From: Saccharibacter sp. EH611
GTDB lineage: Bacteria > Pseudomonadota > Alphaproteobacteria > Acetobacterales > Acetobacteraceae
Direction of reading: 5' to 3'
Assembly: GCF_009834765.1 (NCBI RefSeq)
Contig: NZ_WVHP01000018.1
Location: 28,465 to 92,464, forward strand
DNA: 64,000 bases
This document shows, one piece after another, positions 8,947 to 17,675 of this stretch. The first letter of the stretch is position 1, and each line of letters starts with the position of its first letter. Position numbers and translations under genes: made by a program. The notes below the pieces were generated by a model that worked only from the letters and a program-made list of their open reading frames with translations, was not told where the DNA came from and searched no databases.

Positions 8947-9753
8947 TCAGGAAGACGACGGGTGCTGCATAATCTCTAATCCACGCAGAATACGATGAGC
9001 GATCGGACGTGGCAAAACAGCTTCTAAAGCACGCGTTAGCTGGAATGCCCATGGGAATACCAAAACAGCTTTGCCCGCATTAATCGCACGCGCAATTTTC
9101 CGAGCCGCCTTATCAACAGGAACAAGGAAAGCTTGATCCCCTTCCAGGCGCTGGCTCATCGGTGTGTCAATAAAACCGGGAGCGATTAAGGTAACTCTCA
9201 CGTTATAAGGAACCATGGCCGCATGCAAAGCTGTGCTGAAACGCCCAATGCCAGCTTTAGAACCACTATAAACGGTTGCAAGCGGAAGATCGTGGAAGGA
9301 GGCAACCGATCCCATTAATCCGATCCGCCCCCGACGCCGTTTGGCCATACGATTCGCAGCCTCGGTCGCGAGAGCAACAGGCGTCGCAAAGTTCACCATC
9401 GACATTTTCAGAGCTACATCGGCCGATTCGGCAACCGCTCCCTCAGGACGAATATCAGCCATTCCTGCAGATAAAATAAGGATATCAATAGGATGCTGAT
9501 CATCCGTTTCACCGAAAGCCTTCAGAGAAGCCTCTGCGTCACTTAAATCAATAGAACGCGTCTCAACAGAAGCACCCTTTGAACGTGCATCTTCCGCCGT
9601 TTTCTCCAGCCGTTCCTGGTTCCGTGCCCATAGCGATAGATGGACACCTGGACGCGCATAATACTGCGCTAAAGCAGCTCCAATACCACTTGAAGCGCCA
9701 GTGATAAGAATGTGCCGTCCCTTGCGAGGTGCACCATGATCCTGTTTAGGCAT
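8947..9753 (-). CDS. Short-chain dehydrogenase/reductase
   Basis: This protein of about 268 residues is a classical SDR with the Rossmann motif ITGASSGIGAALA, the ILSAGMA variant of the NAG motif, a Ser in MGSVASF and the YSGSKAG catalytic Tyr-Lys pair. The start at 9753 is chosen because AAAGGATCTCC precedes it closely; the open frame extends further upstream, but that part overlaps the divergent acetyltransferase gene. Downstream hydrophobic residues (PWAFQLTRALEAVLPRPIA) may form a membrane-contacting helix, as in lipid-active SDRs. The substrate is unknown. Confidence 0.85.
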   Translation of the reverse strand: MPKQDHGAPRKGRHILITGASSGIGAALAQYYARPGVHLSLWARNQERLEKTAEDARSKGASVETRSIDLSDAEASLKAFGETDDQHPIDILILSAGMADIRPEGAVAESADVALKMSMVNFATPVALATEAANRMAKRRRGRIGLMGSVASFHDLPLATVYSGSKAGIGRFSTALHAAMVPYNVRVTLIAPGFIDTPMSQRLEGDQAFLVPVDKAARKIARAINAGKAVLVFPWAFQLTRALEAVLPRPIAHRILRGLEIMQHPSSS

Positions 9754-9840
9754 GGAGATCCTTTCTTGTTCACCCTCTGGTCTGAATGATCCTGTACGCG
9801 TATAGCCAACCTTATGCAATGCGAAGTGTCCAAACCCCAT

Positions 9841-11037
9841 ATGGCTGATATCGATGTTCGCCCTGTTCATACACGGCGAGAACTTAACTGTTTTATCAAA
9901 CTGCCTCGGCAACTCTACCAAGGAATGGCGGGGTTTGTTCCGCCATTTGATATGGAACAGGTAAGTTTACTGCACCCTCGTCAGTCTGCCGTGTTCCGCC
10001 ATGCGGACGTTCAATATTTTATTGCCTGGCGCAACAATACTCCAGTTGGCAGGATTGCGGCCATCATGGATCATCGCGCTATTGAGCAATGGCAAGAACG
10101 AATCGGGCAGTTCGGAGCGTTGGACGCACTTCCAGAGGCTGACATTGTTGATGCATTGCTCGCAGCAGCCGAAGATTGGTTGAAAAAACAGCATGTTACC
10201 CGTATCAGAGGGCCTGTAACGTTGAGCGGTAACGCTGAAACAGGAACAATGATCGAAGGGCAGACATCTGAACCGATGATCGCCATGCCTTGGCACCCGC
10301 CCGAGCTTGATGCATTCATTCGTCAGGCAGGATACCATAAGACGGAAGATCTCTTTAGCTATCGGCTAGATCTTACCGATGAGACAGAGAAGCGTTTTAA
10401 AGTTCCTAACGATATGAAGCCAGGGAAAGGACGCCTCCAAGCCATCACTGTACGATCTCTTTCTAAAAAAGAAATTGTCTCGCAAGGTGAAATTCTGCGG
10501 CAACTTTATAATGATGCATGGTCGGAACAGTATAACTTTGTTCCTATGCAAGATTACGAAATGCAGGCTCTGATTGCGCAGATTAAACCTCTTTTGCGCC
10601 CTGAACATTACGTACAAATTGACCAAAATGGCGAACCTGTTGCTATGGCAATGGTTTTGCCCAATATTTATGATATTACAAGCGATCTAGGAGGATCCCC
10701 TTCCATCACGGGATGGGTGAAGTTTGCTTATCGCCTCCTTTTCCACCGCTTCCACTCTGCGCGTGTCATTTTGCTGGGAGTAACACGCAAGCTCCGTGGG
10801 ACAATGATGGGCGCTCTCCTTCCCTCACTCGCTATTGTAGAACTCTTCAAGCGCCGGCACACTCTTCCCTATAAATGGGTTGAGCTTGGTTGGATTTTGG
10901 AAAGCAACACAGGTATGCGTAACCTTGCGGAATCCCTCGTTTCAGCACCCCATAAAAAGCACCGGCTTTATGAGAAAGACGTGACGCAAGACGCGACTAC
11001 ATCGACTCCATCAGAGAATGCGACCCAGAAGCCTTAA
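9841..11037 (+). CDS. GNAT-like protein of unknown function
   Basis: The protein is about 398 residues. It starts with VRPVHTRRELNCFIKLPRQLYQG and has a VGRIAAIMDH segment, both typical of a large family of uncharacterised bacterial proteins related to N-acetyltransferases. The ILRQLYNDAWSEQYNFVPM and FKRRHTLPYKWVELGWILESN blocks are also conserved there. The ATG at 9841 is preferred over the upstream in-frame ATG at 9814 because homologues begin near this point. The gene overlaps the thiL stop by 4 bases in convergent orientation. The enzymatic role is unknown. Confidence 0.7.
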   Translation: MADIDVRPVHTRRELNCFIKLPRQLYQGMAGFVPPFDMEQVSLLHPRQSAVFRHADVQYFIAWRNNTPVGRIAAIMDHRAIEQWQERIGQFGALDALPEADIVDALLAAAEDWLKKQHVTRIRGPVTLSGNAETGTMIEGQTSEPMIAMPWHPPELDAFIRQAGYHKTEDLFSYRLDLTDETEKRFKVPNDMKPGKGRLQAITVRSLSKKEIVSQGEILRQLYNDAWSEQYNFVPMQDYEMQALIAQIKPLLRPEHYVQIDQNGEPVAMAMVLPNIYDITSDLGGSPSITGWVKFAYRLLFHRFHSARVILLGVTRKLRGTMMGALLPSLAIVELFKRRHTLPYKWVELGWILESNTGMRNLAESLVSAPHKKHRLYEKDVTQDATTSTPSENATQKP

Positions 11038-11978
11038 AAATGCTGCCATCCGGTGCGAGGAAATTGCATCAGATGGCCATTTTCATCGCGCATATTGACC
11101 CCAACACCCTCTACGACATGACCAATCCGTGTCAGGGGGATATGGGCTTGGTCACATTGCTTCTTTAACGCCAAGCTCTGGGTGGGTGAGCAGGCAATCA
11201 GAAGTTCGTAATCATCCCCACCAATCAAACATTCTTCCTGCCATTGCGGGAGATGCGTTTTTACAGGTTGAGAAAAAGGTATAGAAGCCGCTTCTAACTC
11301 AACAGCGACACCTGACTCACGCGCTATATGACCACAATCTTGCAAAAGCCCATCAGAAATATCTAAGGCAGCATGCACGATACCATGGAGTTTAAGGCCC
11401 GTGCGGGGTGTCGGAAGGCGGTAAGCCTCCACTAAAGCACCTGTTGGATCTTCTAATTTTCCTTTCCGAGCATAAAGCCCTAAGACTGCATCACCCAGAG
11501 TGCCCGTTACCCAGATTTCGTCGCCTGGCTGCGCTGTATCGCGGCGCAACGCTTTCCCAATAGGAGCATAACCAAAAATTGTTAAGCTCAATACTAAAGG
11601 GCCAGTACTGCCTGTCGTATCGCCGCCTAGCAAGGAAAGCTGGTACTGCTCTTGGTCTTCTGCCAATCCTTTTGAAAACAGAGCAAACCACGCTTCTCCG
11701 TAATGGGCACCAGAGGGAACGCTAACATTCAACATATACGCGGCAGGACGTGCGCCCATCGCTGCAAGATCAGACAGATTGCAGCGCAAAAGCTTTTTAG
11801 CCACCGTATCTGCAGGATCATCTGGAAGAAAATGAAGATTCTCCACCATAGTATCACTGGAGATAACGAGTTCCTCCCCAATGGGAGGCGAAAGAACGGC
11901 TCCATCATTACGAAGCTCAAAAGAGCCCTTTCCAGCCAATGGACGGAAATAACGCGCGATGAAGTCGAACTCTCCCAT
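11034..11978 (-). CDS. thiL: Thiamine-monophosphate kinase
   Basis: ThiL phosphorylates thiamine monophosphate to the active diphosphate cofactor. The family start GEFDFIARYFRPLA is clear, followed by LVISSDTMVENLHF, KLLRCNLSDLAAMGARP and LLGGDTTGS (metal- and phosphate-binding loops), ALDISDGLLQD and IGGDDYELLIA. The start at 11978 places MGEFDFIARYF at the N-terminus, the standard start. It follows nusB by 4 bases, and nrdR-nusB-thiL is a frequently conserved cluster. Confidence 0.95.
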   Translation of the reverse strand: MGEFDFIARYFRPLAGKGSFELRNDGAVLSPPIGEELVISSDTMVENLHFLPDDPADTVAKKLLRCNLSDLAAMGARPAAYMLNVSVPSGAHYGEAWFALFSKGLAEDQEQYQLSLLGGDTTGSTGPLVLSLTIFGYAPIGKALRRDTAQPGDEIWVTGTLGDAVLGLYARKGKLEDPTGALVEAYRLPTPRTGLKLHGIVHAALDISDGLLQDCGHIARESGVAVELEAASIPFSQPVKTHLPQWQEECLIGGDDYELLIACSPTQSLALKKQCDQAHIPLTRIGHVVEGVGVNMRDENGHLMQFPRTGWQHF

Positions 11979-11982
11979 AATC

Positions 11983-12465
11983 TTACTCCGCGTTGCGGTT
12001 TTTCTGAGCAAACCGGTCTAAAATACCGTTAACCATTTTCGGCTCATCACCACTGAAAAAACCATGTGCAACGTCAAGATACTCATTAATCACGATTTGA
12101 GTAGGCACGTCGGCTATCATTTCACTCAAAGCCGCACGCAACAAAGCTCGTAGCACAGGGTCTAGGCGATTCATCGGCCAGCTTTCTGGCAATAAATCAT
12201 GAAGCGATTTATCAATCTCATCTTGTTGACGGACGGTATCGCGCACGATGGTAGCGAGTAAATTTAAATCTGCATCAGGAATATGACCGTCATCAAAATG
12301 TTCTTGGGGAGCAATCCGACGGAAATTCACAAATTCTTTCAAGACAGTCTCAGCGCTGTCCCCATTTTGCTCACATTGGAAAAGAGCTTGAACAGCAGCA
12401 ACGCGCGCGATCGTACGGCTTCGTTTGCGTTGGGGAACAGCCGAGCTGGACACTGATGAGGTCAT
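11983..12465 (-). CDS. nusB: Transcription antitermination factor NusB
   Basis: This is a 160-residue all-helical protein with the NusB signature [16 protein letters not shown] near residue 20, then [16 protein letters not shown] and [29 protein letters not shown]. NusB binds boxA with NusE during rRNA transcription. The start codon overlaps the nrdR stop by 4 bases. Confidence 0.95.
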   Translation of the reverse strand: MTSSVSSSAVPQRKRSRTIARVAAVQALFQCEQNGDSAETVLKEFVNFRRIAPQEHFDDGHIPDADLNLLATIVRDTVRQQDEIDKSLHDLLPESWPMNRLDPVLRALLRAALSEMIADVPTQIVINEYLDVAHGFFSGDEPKMVNGILDRFAQKNRNAE

Positions 12466-12950
12466 GGGGTCTCCTGAGAGGGATCATTAAGGGCGACTGA
12501 AGGATGGTTCATATCATCTAAGATTTTTGAAAAAGCCTCAATCTCACGAAAATTACGGTATACACTGGCAAAGCGGACATAGGCCACCCCATCAACCTCT
12601 CGCAGTGCATCCATGGCAAGTTCCCCAATGTAACGCGCAGCAATTTCATGGTCTCCAGAAGCCTCAAGCTTACGGACAAGGCCGTTAAGAAGCCTCTCTT
12701 GCCGAACGTCATCGACAGGCCGCTTCCTTAAGGCAATACGAATGGAGCGTGCCAATTTATCTCGATCGAAGGGTGTACGCCGACCATCAGCTTTAATAAC
12801 GGTCAAATCACGAAGCTGGACACGTTCAACCGTCGTAAAACGCTGATGACACGCACAGCACACGCGCCGTCGCCTAATAGCAGCCCCTTCTTCACCAGGG
12901 CGGCTATCTTTAACCTGAGTTTCTTGATGTCCGCAAAAGGGGCAGTACAT
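12462..12950 (-). CDS. nrdR: Transcriptional repressor NrdR
   Basis: NrdR senses dATP/ATP and represses ribonucleotide reductase genes. The N-terminal zinc ribbon is clear (MYCPFCGHQ, then CCACHQRF), followed by an ATP-cone domain ([28 protein letters not shown]). Length is about 162 residues, normal for the family. I used the ATG at 12950, four codons inside the longest frame, since MYCPFCG is the invariant N-terminus. Confidence 0.96.
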   Translation of the reverse strand: MYCPFCGHQETQVKDSRPGEEGAAIRRRRVCCACHQRFTTVERVQLRDLTVIKADGRRTPFDRDKLARSIRIALRKRPVDDVRQERLLNGLVRKLEASGDHEIAARYIGELAMDALREVDGVAYVRFASVYRNFREIEAFSKILDDMNHPSVALNDPSQETP

Positions 12951-13161
12951 GGTTGATCCCACAAAACGTCAAATGATTGGACAGCGTGCTGACCCAACAA
13001 AAGGAAACGACCAAACATAGAGCCCATGGAAACAAGAAGCTTTATCATGAGGAGCCTGTCTCCTTTGCCGAGCGTATTATACCGTCAATTCCTTTCGTGG
13101 TGAAGAGCTTCCTTCATTTTCAGATATGCTGTAGGCTCTCTTCGATCAGTTTGGAGGGGTT

Positions 13162-13665
13162 ATGATCTTCTTTTTTCGTCGCATGTCGTTAGTCGCTCTT
13201 GCTGTAAGCACGCTTGGAGTGGGGTATCAGGCAGCCGCAGAGCCACAAAATCATGAAGCGTCCTCTTCAAACGATACGGAGATCACAGAGGTTACGGTTC
13301 ATGGGGGTGTCCTTCATCCTTCACGACATTTCCCAGACCGCGCAGCCGGATATTTCACGATTCACAATGCTGGAGCGGCTGATCTTCTTCTAAAAGGCAT
13401 TACATCACCACTATGCACGAGCGTCACATCAAACCACAGCAATCAAGAAATGATTGAAACGACGGGCGATAGTGATGACATTTTTCAGCATCTCGCCATC
13501 CCACACAAATCTACGATGGTCTTTCCCGCCGCTGGGTATCACCTCTCTTGCCGTGGGCTGCACCGAAGCCTTCAAAATGGTGAGTCAATTCCCTTTACGT
13601 TCCATTTTCTTGATGTCGGACATGTCTCGACGAACTTTACAGTTCAGAGCACAACGGGCAAATGA
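13162..13665 (+). CDS. Periplasmic PCu(A)C-like protein with altered copper site
   Basis: This 167-residue protein has a signal peptide ending near AAAEP and a PCu(A)C-type beta domain: RAAGYFTIHNAGAADLLLKGITSP, then MVFPAAGYHLSCRGLHRSLQNGESIPFTF. In classical PCu(A)C chaperones the HxM ligand pairs carry Cu(I) to cytochrome oxidase. Here the usual Met near YHLSCRGL is replaced and the upstream His-Met pair is not visible, so copper binding by the normal site is doubtful. It stands alone, convergent with recQ. Confidence 0.65.
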   Translation: MIFFFRRMSLVALAVSTLGVGYQAAAEPQNHEASSSNDTEITEVTVHGGVLHPSRHFPDRAAGYFTIHNAGAADLLLKGITSPLCTSVTSNHSNQEMIETTGDSDDIFQHLAIPHKSTMVFPAAGYHLSCRGLHRSLQNGESIPFTFHFLDVGHVSTNFTVQSTTGK

Positions 13666-13689
13666 GGGCGTTTTTACTCCCTTCCTTCG

Positions 13690-15513
13690 TTAAGAATTTT
13701 TAAGAACATCCAAAACGATCTGACCATACCTCTCCAGCTTGCTCCGTCCCACACCTTTAATAGCTCCGAGCGCATCAATTGTTTTTGGAGTGTAGCGTGC
13801 GACATCACGCAAAACGGAGTCATGGAAAATAACGTAAGGCGGGATTTCTTGCTCGCGTGCCTCACCCAGACGCCATTCTTTCAGAGCAAGGAAACGATCA
13901 TGCTCCTCCTCTGATAATGGGGACTCTTTCTCTTCTCCTGCGCGATTAAGTGCTGATAGCGTTTTGAAAGAAGCGTCTTCCATAAGGGGTACAGGCACTT
14001 CTCCTCTAAGCAGAGGACGAGCTGTCTCTCTGTGCAAACCTAAACTTCCATGTTCACCGGAGAGGCGGATAGCGCCACGTGCGATAAGCTGACGTATCAC
14101 CATTCGCCACCAGCTCTCTCCGCGGTCACGCCCAATACCAAACACTGAGAGTTTATGCAGTGCATGACGCTCGACAGGTTCAATCATCCGTCCACGCAAT
14201 ACTGCTGTTAATACGGGGGCGCCGAAGCGTTCTCCCGTACGATAAACAGCAGAAAGCACCTTCTGAGCCGCCTCTTTCCCGTCAAATGTTGCAGGAGGAT
14301 GAAGGCAGTTATCGCAATGTCCACAAGGAGACGGCAGCATTTCACCAAAACACGCTAAAATAGCTTGAGTGCGACACCCTGTTGTTTCGGTAAGAGCAAT
14401 CATGCTCTCCAAACGACCCTGCATAACGCGCTTCTCACTTTCAGGAGCTTGCGATTGCTCAAGCCAATAACGCGCTCTTGCCATAGCTTCGCCGCCATAT
14501 AACAAAAGTGTATGCGAAAGCTCACCATCACGTCCGGCACGACCTATTTGCTGATAATAACCTTCTGGCGATGCTGGCATATCAAGATGGATAACCGTGC
14601 GTACATCAGGTCGATCAATTCCCATTCCAAAAGCAATCGTTGCGACAACAACGATCGGCTCTCCAGACCGAAAGCGTAGCAACAACGCTCTCTTTTCAAT
14701 CGGTGACAAACCTGCATGAAAGGCGAGTGCTGTGAATCCCTTCTCTCGCAACAAAGCTGCAACACGCTCAGTCCGACGACGGCTACCGCAATAAACGATC
14801 GCTGCTCCCTGCCCCATATGACGTTCTAGTGCGTCAATAACCTGCCGGGTTTCAGAAAGCTTTGGTTGTGCCTGTAAAAATAGATTAGTACGATGGAAGC
14901 TAGCGACGAAAACCCGTGCTTTTTCCATATGCAAAACACTGAGAACATCATCACGCGTACGCGTATCAGCCGTTGCCGTTAGCGCGATACGCGGCACCTC
15001 AGGGAAATGCTTCTTTATTGTTGCGAGTTCTCGATATTCTGGGCGAAATTCATGCCCCCAAGCAGAGACACAATGGGCCTCGTCAATGGCAATAAGGGAA
15101 AGCTGACGGCTTTTTAATACATCCAATAAGCTTGGTGTTAGAAGTCGTTCTGGAGACACGTATAAGAGGTCGAGCTGGTTACTACGCAATTGCTCCCACA
15201 ACCTAACCCTCTCATCAGCTTCTAACTCAGAGTGAAGAGCAGCAGCTTTGACGCCAAGCTGCTTTAACCCTGCGACTTGATCGTCCATCAAGGCGATGAG
15301 AGGAGAAATGACCACCCCCATACCAAAACGGCATAAAGCAGGAACCTGATAGCACAGGCTTTTCCCACCTCCCGTTGGCATAAGGACAAGCGCGTCTTCG
15401 CCCCGCATAACGGCGGAAACAGCCTCTTCTTGCAAACCTCGAAAGGACGAAAAGCCAAATATTTTTTGTAAAATATCAAGCGGTTCAGCGGCCGTTGTTA
15501 ATCGCCCTTCCAA
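13690..15513 (-). CDS. recQ: ATP-dependent DNA helicase RecQ
   Basis: This 607-residue RecQ has the family start DILQKIFGFSSFRGLQEEAV, Walker A LMPTGGGKSLCYQ, a DEAH box (AIDEAHCVSAWGHEFRPEY), FRSGEPIVVVATIAFGMGIDRPDVR and the RAGRDG motif. The zinc-binding cysteines (CRTQAILACFG, CGHCDNC) come next. A winged-helix segment and a C-terminal HRDC domain (FLALKEWRLGEAREQEIPPYVIF) complete the protein. It unwinds DNA in recombination and repair. All expected domains are present. Confidence 0.96.
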   Translation of the reverse strand: MEGRLTTAAEPLDILQKIFGFSSFRGLQEEAVSAVMRGEDALVLMPTGGGKSLCYQVPALCRFGMGVVISPLIALMDDQVAGLKQLGVKAAALHSELEADERVRLWEQLRSNQLDLLYVSPERLLTPSLLDVLKSRQLSLIAIDEAHCVSAWGHEFRPEYRELATIKKHFPEVPRIALTATADTRTRDDVLSVLHMEKARVFVASFHRTNLFLQAQPKLSETRQVIDALERHMGQGAAIVYCGSRRRTERVAALLREKGFTALAFHAGLSPIEKRALLLRFRSGEPIVVVATIAFGMGIDRPDVRTVIHLDMPASPEGYYQQIGRAGRDGELSHTLLLYGGEAMARARYWLEQSQAPESEKRVMQGRLESMIALTETTGCRTQAILACFGEMLPSPCGHCDNCLHPPATFDGKEAAQKVLSAVYRTGERFGAPVLTAVLRGRMIEPVERHALHKLSVFGIGRDRGESWWRMVIRQLIARGAIRLSGEHGSLGLHRETARPLLRGEVPVPLMEDASFKTLSALNRAGEEKESPLSEEEHDRFLALKEWRLGEAREQEIPPYVIFHDSVLRDVARYTPKTIDALGAIKGVGRSKLERYGQIVLDVLKNS

Positions 15514-15533
15514 TGGTTACCTCACACTCTCTA

Positions 15534-15950
15534 TCAATGAGAGGAAATCGTGATAGAGACGCGACGCAGCGCAACATGAGAATCTTCAAAATCACTCAGC
15601 GCATAAGGGGCCTGAGTGATTGTTTTAGCATCTACACCGTCACGCTCTAGAACCTTGGTCACTTCTGAGGCGCGTGCATTAGCGAGCTGCTTTAAAATAT
15701 CTGGATCACCATAATGTCCGGCAGATCCTGAAACGGTTATGTGTGACGCATGACGTTCGTGGACAGTCAACGCGGCATCTGCCACGACGGCCTGCGCAGT
15801 TGGATTAAGCTGCACAGAATCACGATCAAAAAAAACGACGTAGTTATTACGTGGTGTGTGTGTTGCACATCCCCCTAATGCTCCTGCTGCGACCGTCGCG
15901 CACAAGCCGATTGGAAGAATAGAACGCAACGCAGCAGCAATCCTCAACAT
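15534..15950 (-). CDS. OmpA-family lipoprotein
   Basis: The 138-residue protein has a signal peptide with the lipobox LGGC near residue 28, then a single OmpA C-terminal domain: VVFFDRDSVQLNPTAQAVV, and LKQLANARASEVTKVL with the Asn/Arg that contact peptidoglycan, ending in RRVSITI. It should anchor the outer membrane to the cell wall, as Pal-type proteins do. It lies 20 bases downstream of recQ, but no functional link is known. Confidence 0.82.
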   Translation of the reverse strand: MLRIAAALRSILPIGLCATVAAGALGGCATHTPRNNYVVFFDRDSVQLNPTAQAVVADAALTVHERHASHITVSGSAGHYGDPDILKQLANARASEVTKVLERDGVDAKTITQAPYALSDFEDSHVALRRVSITISSH

Positions 15951-16040
15951 GACACAACACCTTTATCGTTATCCAAATACCAAGAGATATGATTGCTCTA
16001 CTCTACGGAGCGGGTCAATCACTGCTCTTCTTTCTCTCAA

Positions 16041-17675
16041 TCACAGTGGCTGAGCGAACACACGTCCATTCTCGCAACGCCAGATATGATCAAGCCGTTC
16101 AACGCCTGTCAGTCTGTGTGTGATTAAGAGAATAGTCTGCTGAGAGTTAAGCCCATTCAATGTCTCCAAGAAGGCGCGCTCTGTCTCTATATCCAATCCC
16201 GCAGCTGGTTCATCAAGAATAAGCAGCGGTGCTGAAGAAAGAAGAACTCGCGCAAGGGCAATACGGCGGCCTTGCCCACCGGAAAGGCGCGATCCGTTTT
16301 CTCCAATCCAGCTATCCAATCCCTCAGGAAGAGACCTGACAAAGTCAGCAACTTGCGCTTGCTCCAATGCCTGCCATAGCTGACTATCAGAGAAATTTTC
16401 TCTCCCCAAAAGCAAATTATGACGCACTGTGTCATCAAAAAGGTGGCTCGACTGTGAGAGCCATGCGACTTTCTCTCGCAAAGCACCATCATTCACATCG
16501 GCACTATCGACACCACCGAAGAGAATGCGTCCTTTTTGTGGGGTTGCTACCTTGAGCAATAAAGCCGCAAGTGTTGACTTTCCAGAACCTGATGGCCCAA
16601 GGAGAACCGCGCGCTCCCCTTTCCGCAGATGCAGGGAAACATCGGTTAGAACAGGGGCCTCTGCATGCCAGCCAAAAGTCACTTGCTCACATTGAACATC
16701 GAATTGAGCTGGCAATGTTGCTGTTCCATGTGACGTAGGGCCGCTTTCATCCGACACAGCAACAACACGCTCCGCAGCATGCAAGGTTTGCCCAGCAAGG
16801 AACCCTGCCCGTGGGAGGTCGGTTACGCTCTCTAGAGCCGTTGTTATGACAAAAAGGATTGTCACCCCCACAAGAGCTTCTGGCCGCGTGAAGAAGGCCC
16901 CCATGCAGGCACACAGAACCACGGCAATACCAAGGCGTGCCAGAAAGGCAGCCACCGCATGGGCAAACACCATGGCGTGACCTTGCTTCTCCTGTAACGC
17001 ATATAGCGCATCCTGCTCACAAATCAGGCGTTCCTGCATACGCCCGTCTGCGTCAAAGATACGTGTCTCACGTAGTCCTGAAGCAAGATCAAGCGCCTGA
17101 TTCTGTAGAGAAGCTTGTGCCTTCTGAAGAGCTGGCCCCTGCCGGTACGATACCAACGCCATAAGAGCAGGCAACCCAAAAGCAATGACAGCAAACAAAA
17201 TCGACACACAGCAGGCTAACGCGAAGCTATCCTGCAAGCAGACCCAAAATACAATAGGAAGAGTGATAACGGCTGTCGCTAATGGAATGATGATCCGTAG
17301 GTAAAGATTATCCAGGCTTTGCACATCAGAGACAAGACGAGACAAGAGATCTCCCGAACGGCGAAACCCCAACCCAGCAGCCGCTCCTTTGGATAAGCGC
17401 CGATAAAACCAGACGCGAAGATCCGTTAACGCACGGAACATCGCATCATGAGTGATTAAACGCTCCAGATAACGCAGGACGATACGACTGCTTCCCACAG
17501 CCTGTAGCACACCATACCCCAGCCCCGTACCAATAATTGCTGCGGCAAGCCGGTTACCCGTCTGCCCCATCAATAACAAGACTGAGCAGATAGAAAGCTC
17601 TGCGATAATGAGCCCTAACAGCAAATATCCGAGACGGGAGCGCCACACACCAAAAATTACTGCCATTGCCTTCAT
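16041..17675 (-). CDS. cydC: Heterodimeric ABC exporter subunit CydC
   Basis: This 544-residue protein has six N-terminal membrane helices and a C-terminal ATPase domain: Walker A LGPSGSGKST, LSGGQGRRIALARV and Walker B LLILDEPAAGLD. CydDC exports glutathione/cysteine or handles heme for assembly of cytochrome bd oxidase. Order and length match CydC. Its start overlaps the cydD stop by 4 bases. The cydAB oxidase genes are not in this window. Confidence 0.92.
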   Translation of the reverse strand: MKAMAVIFGVWRSRLGYLLLGLIIAELSICSVLLLMGQTGNRLAAAIIGTGLGYGVLQAVGSSRIVLRYLERLITHDAMFRALTDLRVWFYRRLSKGAAAGLGFRRSGDLLSRLVSDVQSLDNLYLRIIIPLATAVITLPIVFWVCLQDSFALACCVSILFAVIAFGLPALMALVSYRQGPALQKAQASLQNQALDLASGLRETRIFDADGRMQERLICEQDALYALQEKQGHAMVFAHAVAAFLARLGIAVVLCACMGAFFTRPEALVGVTILFVITTALESVTDLPRAGFLAGQTLHAAERVVAVSDESGPTSHGTATLPAQFDVQCEQVTFGWHAEAPVLTDVSLHLRKGERAVLLGPSGSGKSTLAALLLKVATPQKGRILFGGVDSADVNDGALREKVAWLSQSSHLFDDTVRHNLLLGRENFSDSQLWQALEQAQVADFVRSLPEGLDSWIGENGSRLSGGQGRRIALARVLLSSAPLLILDEPAAGLDIETERAFLETLNGLNSQQTILLITHRLTGVERLDHIWRCENGRVFAQPL

